Assembly: GCA_003162995.1 (NCBI GenBank)
Contig: PLUZ01000162.1
Span: 3,475-11,156, forward strand
Length of the DNA: 7,682 nucleotides
Reading direction: 5' to 3'
Origin: Methylocapsa sp.
GTDB taxonomy: Bacteria > Pseudomonadota > Alphaproteobacteria > Rhizobiales > Beijerinckiaceae
Under the pieces are notes generated by a model. It saw nothing but the letters and a program-made list of their open reading frames with translations, was not told the origin of the DNA and ran no database searches. A program made the translations under genes and the position numbers. Below are positions 1-6,649 of this stretch, in pieces (the stretch's first letter is position 1; every line of letters begins with the position of its first letter).

Positions 1-347
1 GTCTCGTCGGAATAATTCATCGCGAGATCATTGTAACGGTCGAGGATCGCTTTCTTCGCGCCGACGCCCAGCATCACATTGCCGCGCACGTCGAGATTAT
101 CGTCGAGCACCGGCTCCTGTGGCAGATAACCGACCTTGGCGCCTTCGGCGACGAAGCCCTCGCCGGTAAACTCCTTGTCGATCCCGGCCATGATCCGTAA
201 AAGCGTCGATTTGCCTGCCCCATTGATGCCGAGTACGCCAATTTTTGCGTCCGGATAGAAAGACAGATTGACATTCTCCAGGACCTTTTTCCCGCCTGGG
301 TAGGTCTTGGTGAGACCTTGCATATGATAGATGAATTGCCGCGCCAT
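1..347 (-). CDS. ettA: Energy-dependent translational throttle protein EttA, N-terminal part (runs off the left edge)
   Basis: The first 115 codons of an ABC-F ATPase are present; the rest lies beyond the window. ABC-F proteins are soluble. EttA binds the ribosomal E site and gates entry into elongation according to the ATP/ADP ratio (family knowledge). The start is ATG at 345-347 on the minus strand, with AAGGA 5 nt upstream. The protein opens MARQFIYHMQGLTKTYPGG and carries Walker A GINGAGKST at about residues 40-48. The following LLRIMAGIDKEFTGEG and the Q-loop context YLPQEP (Q77) match the first ABC domain of E. coli EttA closely as I recall it. ABC-F relatives such as Uup diverge more here, so EttA is the clear best call. 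The second ABC domain, signature motifs and Walker B cannot be seen. It is divergent from the KAP NTPase gene and probably has its own promoter. Nothing suggests damage. Confidence 0.93.
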   Translation of the reverse strand, partial: MARQFIYHMQGLTKTYPGGKKVLENVNLSFYPDAKIGVLGINGAGKSTLLRIMAGIDKEFTGEGFVAEGAKVGYLPQEPVLDDNLDVRGNVMLGVGAKKAILDRYNDLAMNYSDE

Positions 348-579
348 GGAGATCCTTGGTTTTTCCGCCAGAAAGCATAACCGGAAACGTAAGATGTGAA
401 GCATTTAGCCGCATGGGGCGGGGCGGTCCAGGCCGTGGAGAAAAACAGGCATTGCAGGGACAAAAAAAGTTTATGGCCTTGATGGCCGCAAAGCCGGCCG
501 CGACCTTGCAACCTGAAGCTGGCAAGGCAAGAATACCCTTTTCGAGCCAGGGTCCGGCCTTTTGAGAGAGGATAAGCGT
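348..579. other. Divergent intergenic region between ettA and the KAP NTPase gene
   Basis: This 232-bp spacer must hold the promoters of both divergent genes. No hexamer pair with good spacing stands out. A weak inverted repeat CCTTGC/GCAAGG with a 12-nt loop (504-509 and 522-527) lies in the leader of the KAP gene. A 69-codon open frame at 356-565 has no ribosome binding site and no recognisable protein character, so I do not call it a gene. Confidence 0.5.
566..572 (+). promoter_or_regulatory. Ribosome binding site that decides the KAP NTPase start
   Basis: GAGAGGA lies 7 nt upstream of GTG at 580. The open frame continues to a TTG at 562, but that codon sits before this site and has only weak purine context. 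The GTG is therefore the better start. Confidence 0.7.
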
Positions 580-2643
580 GTGGCGGATAACAGATTGCGC
601 GATCTTGGAACGATTGTACCTGGAGCCCGTCTGGCTGAGGCGAGCGCTCCGACTTTGTCTGCTCCTCCTCCACAAAGCCGGGGAATTGAACCCGAAACCG
701 TTTCACCATCTGATCCGGTCTTTGCCGCCGATCTTCCCGGTGGAATCGACGCGCTGGGGCTCGACGCGCCGCTTGGCCTTCTCGCCGAGCTCGCCGCCCA
801 CCGGCGCACCGAAACCCCCCTCACGATCGGTCTTTTCGGGCCATCCGGCTCGGGTAAGAGCTTTGCCTTGACGAAGCTCATCCAGGCGATCGAGGAGTTG
901 AGCCGTGCGGCGGCTACTCCGGCTTCGCCTTATCTCGGCGAAATTGTCTCTCTTCACGTCGATGCCACCGATATTACCGGCAATCCGGCCACGGCTCTCG
1001 CCGGTGCGCTCCATACCCGTCTTGCCGGAACCTATCCGGCCGTTGCGGCCGAGGCCGCGCGTGCCGCGCGGGATCCGCGTGCCGCCGCGAGCGAAGCCCT
1101 GGAGAGGCTTGACATGTCCCGCCGCAAACTCGAGGCTGAAAAACATGCGCTCGCCGAGACCAGCGCCCGCCGCGCACGTCTGACCGAGGCCATTCTCTAT
1201 GAAACCGCCGGATCGCAGGTCGATGCCTATGCAAGCGTCAACCGGTCCAGGATAAAAAGTCTTTTCTTCCGGCTCGGCATTGCCGGTGATCCTCTCCTTG
1301 CCTTTAAGGATATGGCCGGGGCCATCGCCAGCCCGGACGGTGCGGCGCGGCGCGCCGGCTTCGCGCTGCGGGCTTTTTTTGCTTTCAAAGGGCAGAGAAA
1401 GCTGATCGCGGCGGCGATTCTTCTGTTCCTTGCCGGCGCCGGTCTTCGCATTGCTTTTGACCAGCAAGCGGTTTGGCTTGCCTGGCTGCGAGCCACGGAA
1501 TCCTCCGTGCCCGTCGCAAATTGGCTCGAAGCTCATATAGACTGGCTGCTAGGTCTGCGGGAAATCATTTTTGTTGGCGCGGCGCTGGCGTTCGGCGTCA
1601 CTGTCTGGCGGGGCTTGCAGCTGATTCGGCTCGTGTTTCGCGGCGCGGATTTGCTGCAGGCCGATCTTGGCGTCCGCCGGCGCGAGACGGACGATCTTTT
1701 TGCATTTCAGGCCCGCCACGTGGAGGGCCTTGCCGCTGAAGTGAACATACTTTCTCGCCGCGCCGCCGAGGCGGAAAAACGGGCTGGCGACGTGCATCCG
1801 AAAAGCTCCACGCTTGCCGAGCCCGCTCCCTTCGCTATCGATACCGCCACCCAGCGGGCCCGGACATTCGCGGCCGCCGCCGGTGCCAGGATCGTTACGG
1901 CCAGCCAAACGAGCACCAGCAAGAATGGCGTGGCACCACGGCGGTTTGTTTTCGCAATCGATCATCTCGATACCGTGCCAGCTTCCCGCGGGCGTGAAAT
2001 TCTTGCGCATGTGCGGTCCCTGTTCAAGCAGGGCTTTGTCGTGTTGATCGCCGCCGATCCTGCCAGGTTTGCCGCCGTGGCAGGCGAGACCGCACCGGGC
2101 CTCGACACATGGATTCAAGTGCCGTTTCAGCTCGGCGAGCTCGCATCACGCGCCAATTATGCCACTTTGGTCGGCCAGATGCTTGGCGCTGAGGGAGTTG
2201 CGGAGCCACTCAGCCGGGATGCCGCGACATCGGCGCTCGACCAGCCGATGTCTACAACCGAGGTGCAGCTGCTCTCCGGTTTGGCCCCGCTCGCGGGCAG
2301 TTCGGCCCGCGCCCTCAAGCGCTTCGTCAATCTCTATCGCCTTGCCCGGGTGCAAAACCAGCCCCACAAGGGCGCACTCGCTTTCCTGCTGGCACTTGAC
2401 GCTGGCGGCACGCAATCCGAAATCGCCGCGGTGAACGATGCACTCTCGCGCGCTAACCCGGAGGCGGATCTTGACCTTGAACATTGTGGCGCGCGCCTTG
2501 TGGAGGCGTTGGCCGCAGCGCAAGCCGCCCAAGGCAAGATAAATGTGAACGCTGCGCGGCACGCTGCCGCGACGGCCCGCCTATTTTCTTTTCATGATGG
2601 CGGATTGAGCGGGGTGCCTGTGGCGGCACGAGTGCAAGCCTGA
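580..2643 (+). CDS. KAP-family P-loop NTPase, membrane-anchored
   Basis: This 687-residue protein starts at GTG (see the site at 566-572). After a Pro/Ser-rich N-terminus, DALGLDAPLGLLAELA leads into Walker A GPSGSGKS at about residues 87-94. A charged, Ala-rich stretch (168-206) may form a coiled coil. Two hydrophobic segments follow, about 275-293 and 329-343, with a second charged Ala-rich stretch at 380-402. Walker B is FVFAIDHLD (456-464), then a sensor-like strand VVLIAADP. SARALKRFVNLYRL (575-588) resembles the conserved Arg/Lys-Arg-Phe motif of the family. Membrane segments inserted between Walker A and Walker B are a hallmark of KAP NTPases, the group of animal Kidins220 and phage-exclusion protein PifA. 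The expected topology puts both NTPase parts in the cytoplasm. Substrate and role are unknown. It has no operon partner. Family assignment is fairly secure; a defence or membrane-organising role is only a possibility. Confidence 0.82.
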   Translation: MADNRLRDLGTIVPGARLAEASAPTLSAPPPQSRGIEPETVSPSDPVFAADLPGGIDALGLDAPLGLLAELAAHRRTETPLTIGLFGPSGSGKSFALTKLIQAIEELSRAAATPASPYLGEIVSLHVDATDITGNPATALAGALHTRLAGTYPAVAAEAARAARDPRAAASEALERLDMSRRKLEAEKHALAETSARRARLTEAILYETAGSQVDAYASVNRSRIKSLFFRLGIAGDPLLAFKDMAGAIASPDGAARRAGFALRAFFAFKGQRKLIAAAILLFLAGAGLRIAFDQQAVWLAWLRATESSVPVANWLEAHIDWLLGLREIIFVGAALAFGVTVWRGLQLIRLVFRGADLLQADLGVRRRETDDLFAFQARHVEGLAAEVNILSRRAAEAEKRAGDVHPKSSTLAEPAPFAIDTATQRARTFAAAAGARIVTASQTSTSKNGVAPRRFVFAIDHLDTVPASRGREILAHVRSLFKQGFVVLIAADPARFAAVAGETAPGLDTWIQVPFQLGELASRANYATLVGQMLGAEGVAEPLSRDAATSALDQPMSTTEVQLLSGLAPLAGSSARALKRFVNLYRLARVQNQPHKGALAFLLALDAGGTQSEIAAVNDALSRANPEADLDLEHCGARLVEALAAAQAAQGKINVNAARHAAATARLFSFHDGGLSGVPVAARVQA

Positions 2644-2735
2644 ACCAACCGGACGGAGCACGCGGATCCTGGTGCGCTTGTCCTGAAACAGTTGATCGAA
2701 TATTTTGACAAGCTCATGCGCAAACTCTTTCGAAT

Positions 2736-2763
2736 TTGAGCGATTCGTTTTCAATAATAGGAT
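2736..2763 (+). promoter_or_regulatory. Possible sigma-70-type promoter
   Basis: TTGAGC (2736-2741) and TAGGAT (2758-2763) are separated by 16 nt in a locally AT-rich stretch after the KAP gene. It would drive the TetR-family gene with a long leader containing the palindrome at 2813-2827. A better -35 box, TTGACA at 2705-2710, has no matching -10 box at the right distance. This is a weak pattern match only. Confidence 0.25.
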
Positions 2764-2812
2764 AGGATTTGACCGGTAAGCGCTACCTCGGGGCAACCCC
2801 CCTGACCAGGGC

Positions 2813-2827
2813 GCGACTGTTAGTCGC
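2813..2827. repeat. Short perfect palindrome GCGACT-gtt-AGTCGC
   Basis: The 6-bp arms are perfect with a 3-nt centre. It lies 170 bp after the KAP stop and 254 bp before the preferred TetR start. It could be a dyad operator, since TetR dimers bind such sites. It could also be a weak terminator of the KAP gene, because ATGATTTTT follows the stem, although the T run is offset by three bases. Confidence 0.35.
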
Positions 2828-2891
2828 ATGATTTTTCACAAAGATCTAATCGTCAGTTTCAGTCATTATTCGTGCGCTAGTTGATCGTTGA

Positions 2892-2909
2892 ACCCATTTG
2901 GGGGAAGCG
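2892..2909. repeat. 18-bp direct repeat, copy 1
   Basis: ACCCATTTGGGGGAAGCG is identical to the copy at 3009-3026, 117 bp further on. It contains the near-palindrome CCCA-tt-TGGG. It lies upstream of the preferred start of the TetR-family gene and may be an operator half of a pair, or a remnant of local duplication. Confidence 0.6.
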
Positions 2910-3008
2910 CGCTGCGCTGCCGCAGGTCATATTGCGTCCATGATAGCGATGGACCTGAAAATCATGAGCACATTAGGTGAAACGACGGAAAAGGATACTG
3001 GCCTTCGT

Positions 3009-3026
3009 ACCCATTTGGGGGAAGCG
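3009..3026. repeat. 18-bp direct repeat, copy 2
   Basis: This is the exact second copy of the repeat at 2892-2909. It ends 54 bp before the ATG at 3081. The 117-bp period equals 39 codons, so if the upstream frame is translated both copies are read in the same frame (LGEA in each). The flanking bases differ between the two copies. Confidence 0.6.
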
Positions 3027-3080
3027 AAGGGAGCGCGCCAAGAACATAGTCACGCTAACGCGCGGCAGGATGGTCAAAAT

Positions 3081-3683
3081 ATGCGGACTGAAAGAGAATC
3101 CAAAGAAAAGGACACTCATAAGCTGATTGTCGAGGTCGCGGAACGTTTGTTCCGGCAGATCGGATTCCAGAAGACGACAGTCGCCGATATCGCACGCGAG
3201 CTGCACATGTCGCCGGCCAACGTCTATCGTTTCTTCGCGGCGAAATCGGAAATCAACGAGGCTGTCTGCATGGACCTCCTTGGCAAGATCGAGGCCGAGG
3301 CGGAAAAAATTGCGGCATCCCGCAGCACCGCTACGCAAAGAATACGCAACTTGATCGGGGCCGTCGAAAAGACCCACCACAAACAATATATGTTCGACCG
3401 TAAGTTGCACGATTTGATTGACGCGGCGATAAGCGAGAATTGGGCGATCATGCGGCGGCATAATGAACGCATGGCTGCGATTTTGGAGCAAATCATCGCG
3501 AGTGGCATGGCGTCCGGCGAGTTTCCGCTGGGAGACGCTACCCTTGCGGCACGTCTCGTCAACACCGCTTGCATCCGGTTCAGCCATCCGCGCCTAATCG
3601 TGGAATTTGAGCAGGAGCTTGAACCGACCCTCGACCAAATGATCGGTTTTTGCCTTACGGCGCTGACCAGGCAGCCTGTCTGA
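3081..3683 (+). CDS. TetR/AcrR-family transcriptional regulator
   Basis: This 200-residue protein has the usual TetR length. The N-terminal DNA-binding domain spans about residues 10-60. LIVEVAERLFRQIGFQKTTV is followed by the helix-turn-helix IARELHMSPANVYRFFAAKSEI (about 37-58), a classic family signature. The remaining all-helical part (60-198) is the ligand-binding and dimerisation domain, whose ligand cannot be predicted. ATG 3081 is chosen because it puts the helix-turn-helix at the usual distance from the N-terminus and has AGGA 10 nt upstream. The frame is open back to 2898, with other ATGs at 2940, 2949 and 2964 but no clear ribosome binding site. TetR proteins usually repress themselves and a neighbouring transporter. 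The RND exporter gene downstream is the natural candidate target, though 571 bp away. That link is inference. Confidence 0.88.
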   Translation: MRTERESKEKDTHKLIVEVAERLFRQIGFQKTTVADIARELHMSPANVYRFFAAKSEINEAVCMDLLGKIEAEAEKIAASRSTATQRIRNLIGAVEKTHHKQYMFDRKLHDLIDAAISENWAIMRRHNERMAAILEQIIASGMASGEFPLGDATLAARLVNTACIRFSHPRLIVEFEQELEPTLDQMIGFCLTALTRQPV

Positions 3684-3814
3684 CCTTGAAGACAGCAGGA
3701 TGACAGGCATTGCTTCTGCTCCCAATGGCAGAGGTCAGACGACACGCGGGTCTGAACCCGTGGCATCCGAACCGGTTTTGAGCCAAACCAGCACATTATC
3801 TGGATCAAGAAGCG

Positions 3815-3832
3815 CATCAGCTCTCGCTGATG
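3815..3832. repeat. Hairpin CATCAGC-tctc-GCTGATG
   Basis: A perfect 7-bp stem with a 4-base loop lies 131 bp after the TetR stop and just before the larger palindrome at 3841. No T run follows on the plus strand, so a rho-independent terminator is not supported. It may be part of the same composite repeat. Confidence 0.4.
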
Positions 3833-3840
3833 GCGGAGGA

Positions 3841-3884
3841 GAGCATGTCCCGAAAAAGTTGCTTGCCTTTTTCGGGACATGCTC
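3841..3884. repeat. Long palindromic intergenic repeat, copy A (REP-like)
   Basis: The arms GAGCATGTCCCGAAAAAG and CTTTTTCGGGACATGCTC are exact 18-bp reverse complements around an 8-nt loop. Elements with GAGCAT..TCCCGAAAA cores are very common between genes in Rhizobiales genomes (family knowledge, from memory). The transcript would fold into a very stable stem and could protect or end the tetR mRNA. There is no T run for a standard terminator. Confidence 0.8.
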
Positions 3885-4003
3885 CAATTCTTTGATTGTG
3901 AGTGATTCCTTTTTGATCATAGGATTGTAAGGGGTGCGCCAGCGCTCAAAACCGGGATTGCTTCAAGCTTGATCGCTCAAGCTCTCTATCTCTTTGCTTT
4001 CTT

Positions 4004-4046
4004 GCATTATTTCACCCAAAAAATCTGCAACTTTTTGGGATTATGC
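4004..4046. repeat. Palindromic intergenic repeat, copy B (decayed, opposite orientation)
   Basis: Read on the minus strand, this element begins GAGCATAATCCCAAAAAGTTGC, which lines up with GAGCATGTCCCGAAAAAGTTGC of copy A with few changes (last two bases of GAGC lie at 4047-4048). The palindrome is imperfect: GCAT/ATGC ends and a CCCAAAAA/TTTTTGGG core. On the minus strand it is followed by AAAGAGATAGAG, a tail I associate with this repeat class. It is inverted relative to copy A. Confidence 0.6.
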
Positions 4047-4107
4047 TCTAACCCTCAGCCGCTTCGGCCTGCTCTCGGCCGCGCCAGACCGCCAGGTCCC
4101 GGAAAGG

Positions 4108-4124
4108 CTGATAGGTCTTATCAG
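4108..4124. promoter_or_regulatory. Possible operator dyad CTGATA-ggtct-TATCAG
   Basis: Perfect 6-bp arms are separated by 5 bp, 131 bp upstream of the RND exporter start. The size fits a dimeric regulator such as the upstream TetR-family protein. It shares no obvious sequence with the 18-bp repeat or the palindrome at 2813-2827, so the assignment is speculative. Confidence 0.25.
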
Positions 4125-4244
4125 TCCGGATATGCGTGAACGGAAACCGTGCCAAGCTAAGAATTTGTGAGGAATTCCATCATATAACATGATCCCATGG
4201 AGTCCGGATCCGCTATAAGGGAGGTCTGGGGCAGGTCACCTTCT

Positions 4245-4251
4245 GGAGGAG
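4245..4251 (+). promoter_or_regulatory. Ribosome binding site supporting a TTG start
   Basis: GGAGGAG lies just before TTG 4255, with the GGAGG core 5 nt from the start codon. It is the strongest Shine-Dalgarno match in the window. There is no ATG in frame until far inside the protein, past the first membrane segment, so the TTG start is well supported. Confidence 0.75.
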
Positions 4252-4254
4252 AAC

Positions 4255-6633
4255 TTGGGAATCGAACACGCCGGCAAAATACAAGCGCCGGCTGGGAAAA
4301 CCACCAAAAAAGGGCTGCATAAGCTCGCCCTCGACATCGAGTGTATTGGCCTCGTCTCCTTGCGTTTCCCCTTAGCCGTTGCTTTTGTCGCGGTCCTCCT
4401 TGTAATCGCCGCCGGTTTTGGCGTCACCAGGCTCAAGGTCGACGATTCTCTGAGCCAATTGTTTCGTTCCAACACACCGGAATTCAAGCAATACGAGGAA
4501 GTGACCCGGCGATTTCCGTCGAGCGAATTCGATGTGCTCGCCGTCATTGAAGGCAAACGGCTGCTCGATCGCGACGCGGTGGAAAAGCTGCGGGATCTCA
4601 TCACCGACTTGCAGCTGATCGATGGCACGCGCGGTCTGATTTCGATTTTCTCGGCCCGCCAACCGTCTCGCAAAGGCGAAATTCCGGCGCCTCTGTTTCC
4701 CGATCCATTGCCCGAAGGGGCCGCCTACCAGGCGCTTATCCATCGCGTCATGGAAAATGAGATCCTTCGCGGCAAACTTTTGTCGGAAGACGGCCAGCTC
4801 ACCTTGGTCGTTCTTGCACTCGACCCATCCGTCGTCGAGAGCAAGGGGCTGAGCGATACTGTTGGAGAAATCCGCAAAACGATGGGCGAGGACCTCGCCG
4901 GGCTGGGCCTCAATGCACAGCTTTCCGGCGTTCCGGTTATGCAGCTAGAGATCCGCAATGCGGTCGAGCGCGATCGATTGCTTTACAATCTGGTTGGATT
5001 CACCGCCGGTTGCCTCATTGCGATTCTCTTCTTCCGCCGCGTTTCTTTCATGGTCATCGCGGCTGGTCCGCCGCTTATTGCCATAGTACTGGCGCTCGGA
5101 GCACTCGGCTGGTTAGATTTCCGCCTCAATATGTTCCTCAACGTGATGACGCCGCTCATCATGGTGATCAGCTTTTCCGACAGTATGCAGCTTACCTTCG
5201 CCATGCGCGACCGCTTGCTCACGGGCCAAGACAAATACGAGGCCTTGAAAAATGCGATTTTGATCGTCGGACCGGCCTGCGTTTTAACCCATGTGACGGC
5301 GGCTCTGTCCTTCATGGCCTTGCAGTTTTCAACGTCGGATCTGATTCGCACATTTGGCCAGGCCGGCCTGATCGCCACCCTCATCGCGCTCCTTGCGGTT
5401 CTCATATTGGTGCCATTGCTAGGTGTTTTGCTCCTGCGCAACGAGATTGTTTTCGCTACCCGGGTCAGGCGTGGCGATTTGGGTGTCGAAATGCTTCGTC
5501 GTTTTTGCCGCTTTATCGCCCGCCGCATGGTTGGCCGGCCCGGACTTTACAGTCTGATCGGCCTCGCCGTTGTCGTCGGCCTAGGCGTCAACTATGCCAA
5601 TCTCGAGCCAAGATACCGGCTCGCCGATCAAGTGCCAGACAAGCAGCAGGCAGTCGCAGCGAGCCATCTTCTCGACGCCAAACTCACCGGCGCCAATCCA
5701 ATCGATGTGCTTATCGAATTTCCGAAAGGAGCCTCTCTTTATGCGCCCGAGACGCTCGCCGTGATTGCTCAGGTCCATTCCCTCCTCGAGCAACAAGCCG
5801 GCGTCGGCAATGTCTGGTCGCTCGAGACATTGCGGCGCTGGCTCATCAAGGCAGGGGAACCAGACGTTGGCACCTTGAAAGAATATGTAGACATACTGCC
5901 GAAATATTTGACGGGGCGCTTCATCTCGGCCACGCAGGACGCCGTCGTCGTCTCGGGGCGGATACCGGACGCCGACGCGAGCCGTCTTCTTCCAATCATC
6001 GACTCATTGGACAATTCGCTCGCGGAGGTTCGCGCGCGGCACTCCGGCTACAGCATATCGGTGACCGGTCTTTCGGTGATCGCTGCGCGAAATAGCGCCA
6101 CTATGATTGAAAAATTGAGTCGCGGCTTGACGCTCGAGTTCGGCTTCGTCGCCGTCTTTATCGGCGCCGCGTTCCGCTCCCTCGCCGTGATGTTCTCCGC
6201 CATTTTGCCGGGGATTTTCCCCATCGTCGCCTCAGGCGCGATCTTGAGCGCGACGGGACAAGGCCTGCAATTTGCTAGCATCGTGGCCTTGACAGTTTCG
6301 TTTGGGCTGGGCTTGAGCGCAACGATCCATTTTCTCAATCGTTTGCGTCTTGAGGATGATCCAGACGAGGATCCCGGCGTTGCGATTGAACGCGCGACGG
6401 TTCTCGTTGGTCCTGCCCTGATTTTGACTTCGGTGGTGCTTGCCTGTGGATTGGCGGTAACGGTCTTTTCCAGCTTGCCGTCGCTGCGTCTTTTTGGCTG
6501 GCTGAGCGCTTTCGCCATGATAGCGGCACTGGCCGCCGACCTCTTTATTTTGCGGCCGACGGCTACCTTTCTATACCGGATATCCCGCCGCGCCACGGCA
6601 TGGCGCGAGAGCCGACGAGCGGCCGAGAGGTAG
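4255..6633 (+). CDS. RND-superfamily (MMPL/COG1033-type) exporter
   Basis: This 792-residue inner-membrane protein has the two-fold RND layout. TM1 lies at about 36-57, followed by a periplasmic domain (about 58-240), then TM2-6 within 243-394. TM7 is at 431-448, a second periplasmic domain spans about 449-620, and TM8-12 lie within 624-767. Conserved pieces include VDDSLSQLFRSNTPEF after TM1, and the paired GVPVMQLEIRNAVERD and TGLSVIAARNSATMIEKLSRG before TM2 and TM8. The size, and the lack of the large HAE1-type porter domains, fit MMPL/hopanoid-exporter-like RND proteins, which move lipids or hydrophobic compounds with proton energy (family knowledge). The substrate is unknown; I do not assign HpnN. 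TM4 keeps one acidic residue (D309 in SFSDSMQL). TM10 reads GLGLSATIHFL where relatives have acidic residues. No membrane fusion protein or outer-membrane channel lies nearby. The TetR-family gene upstream may control it. Confidence 0.87.
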   Translation: MGIEHAGKIQAPAGKTTKKGLHKLALDIECIGLVSLRFPLAVAFVAVLLVIAAGFGVTRLKVDDSLSQLFRSNTPEFKQYEEVTRRFPSSEFDVLAVIEGKRLLDRDAVEKLRDLITDLQLIDGTRGLISIFSARQPSRKGEIPAPLFPDPLPEGAAYQALIHRVMENEILRGKLLSEDGQLTLVVLALDPSVVESKGLSDTVGEIRKTMGEDLAGLGLNAQLSGVPVMQLEIRNAVERDRLLYNLVGFTAGCLIAILFFRRVSFMVIAAGPPLIAIVLALGALGWLDFRLNMFLNVMTPLIMVISFSDSMQLTFAMRDRLLTGQDKYEALKNAILIVGPACVLTHVTAALSFMALQFSTSDLIRTFGQAGLIATLIALLAVLILVPLLGVLLLRNEIVFATRVRRGDLGVEMLRRFCRFIARRMVGRPGLYSLIGLAVVVGLGVNYANLEPRYRLADQVPDKQQAVAASHLLDAKLTGANPIDVLIEFPKGASLYAPETLAVIAQVHSLLEQQAGVGNVWSLETLRRWLIKAGEPDVGTLKEYVDILPKYLTGRFISATQDAVVVSGRIPDADASRLLPIIDSLDNSLAEVRARHSGYSISVTGLSVIAARNSATMIEKLSRGLTLEFGFVAVFIGAAFRSLAVMFSAILPGIFPIVASGAILSATGQGLQFASIVALTVSFGLGLSATIHFLNRLRLEDDPDEDPGVAIERATVLVGPALILTSVVLACGLAVTVFSSLPSLRLFGWLSAFAMIAALAADLFILRPTATFLYRISRRATAWRESRRAAER

Positions 6634-6649
6634 GGAACCTTGCAGCCCC

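Larger units (their letters stand above)
2644..3080. other. Intergenic region upstream of the TetR-family gene
   Basis: The 437 bp between the KAP stop and the preferred TetR start contain a possible promoter (2736-2763), two short hairpins (GGGGCAACCCC at 2790-2800; GCGACT-gtt-AGTCGC at 2813-2827) and two copies of an 18-bp direct repeat. The frame of the TetR gene stays open back to a TTG at 2898, so part of the region could be an N-terminal extension. I see no RNA gene or other convincing coding sequence. Confidence 0.5.
3684..4254. other. Repeat-rich intergenic region between tetR-type and RND genes
   Basis: No gene is supported in these 571 bp. The region holds a 7-bp stem hairpin (3815-3832), a long perfect palindrome (3841-3884), a short hairpin GCTTGA-tcgc-TCAAGC (3967-3982), a decayed second palindrome (4004-4046) and a possible operator dyad (4108-4124). 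Two short open frames crossing the palindromes (3700-3930 plus, 3735-3920 minus) are translated repeat sequence, not genes. The promoter of the RND exporter is expected near the right end but no good hexamer pair is visible. Confidence 0.6.

Noticed and set aside
380..405. ettA promoter guess (minus strand TTCACA with TATGCT)
   Set aside because: The spacing is only 15 nt and both hexamers are weak.
356..565. 69-codon frame in the ettA-KAP spacer
   Set aside because: It has no ribosome binding site, no recognisable domain and overlaps the expected promoter region.
471..1536. Long antisense open frames over the KAP gene (for example 703-1536 minus)
   Set aside because: They lie opposite a protein with clear family motifs, have Arg/Gly-rich shadow composition and show no domain of their own.
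2785..2830. tRNA-like or riboswitch-like hairpins
   Set aside because: The stems are short and independent. No cloverleaf, T-loop or known riboswitch core is present.
2973..3880. Antisense open frames over the TetR gene (2973-3587 and 3224-3880)
   Set aside because: The plus strand has a typical TetR protein. The antisense products show no known motif.
3700..3930. Short frames across the palindromic repeats
   Set aside because: They consist mainly of translated repeat sequence.
5010..6095. 361-codon plus-strand frame inside the RND gene
   Set aside because: It is a shifted frame of the exporter, very Arg/Pro-rich, without membrane segments or a ribosome binding site.
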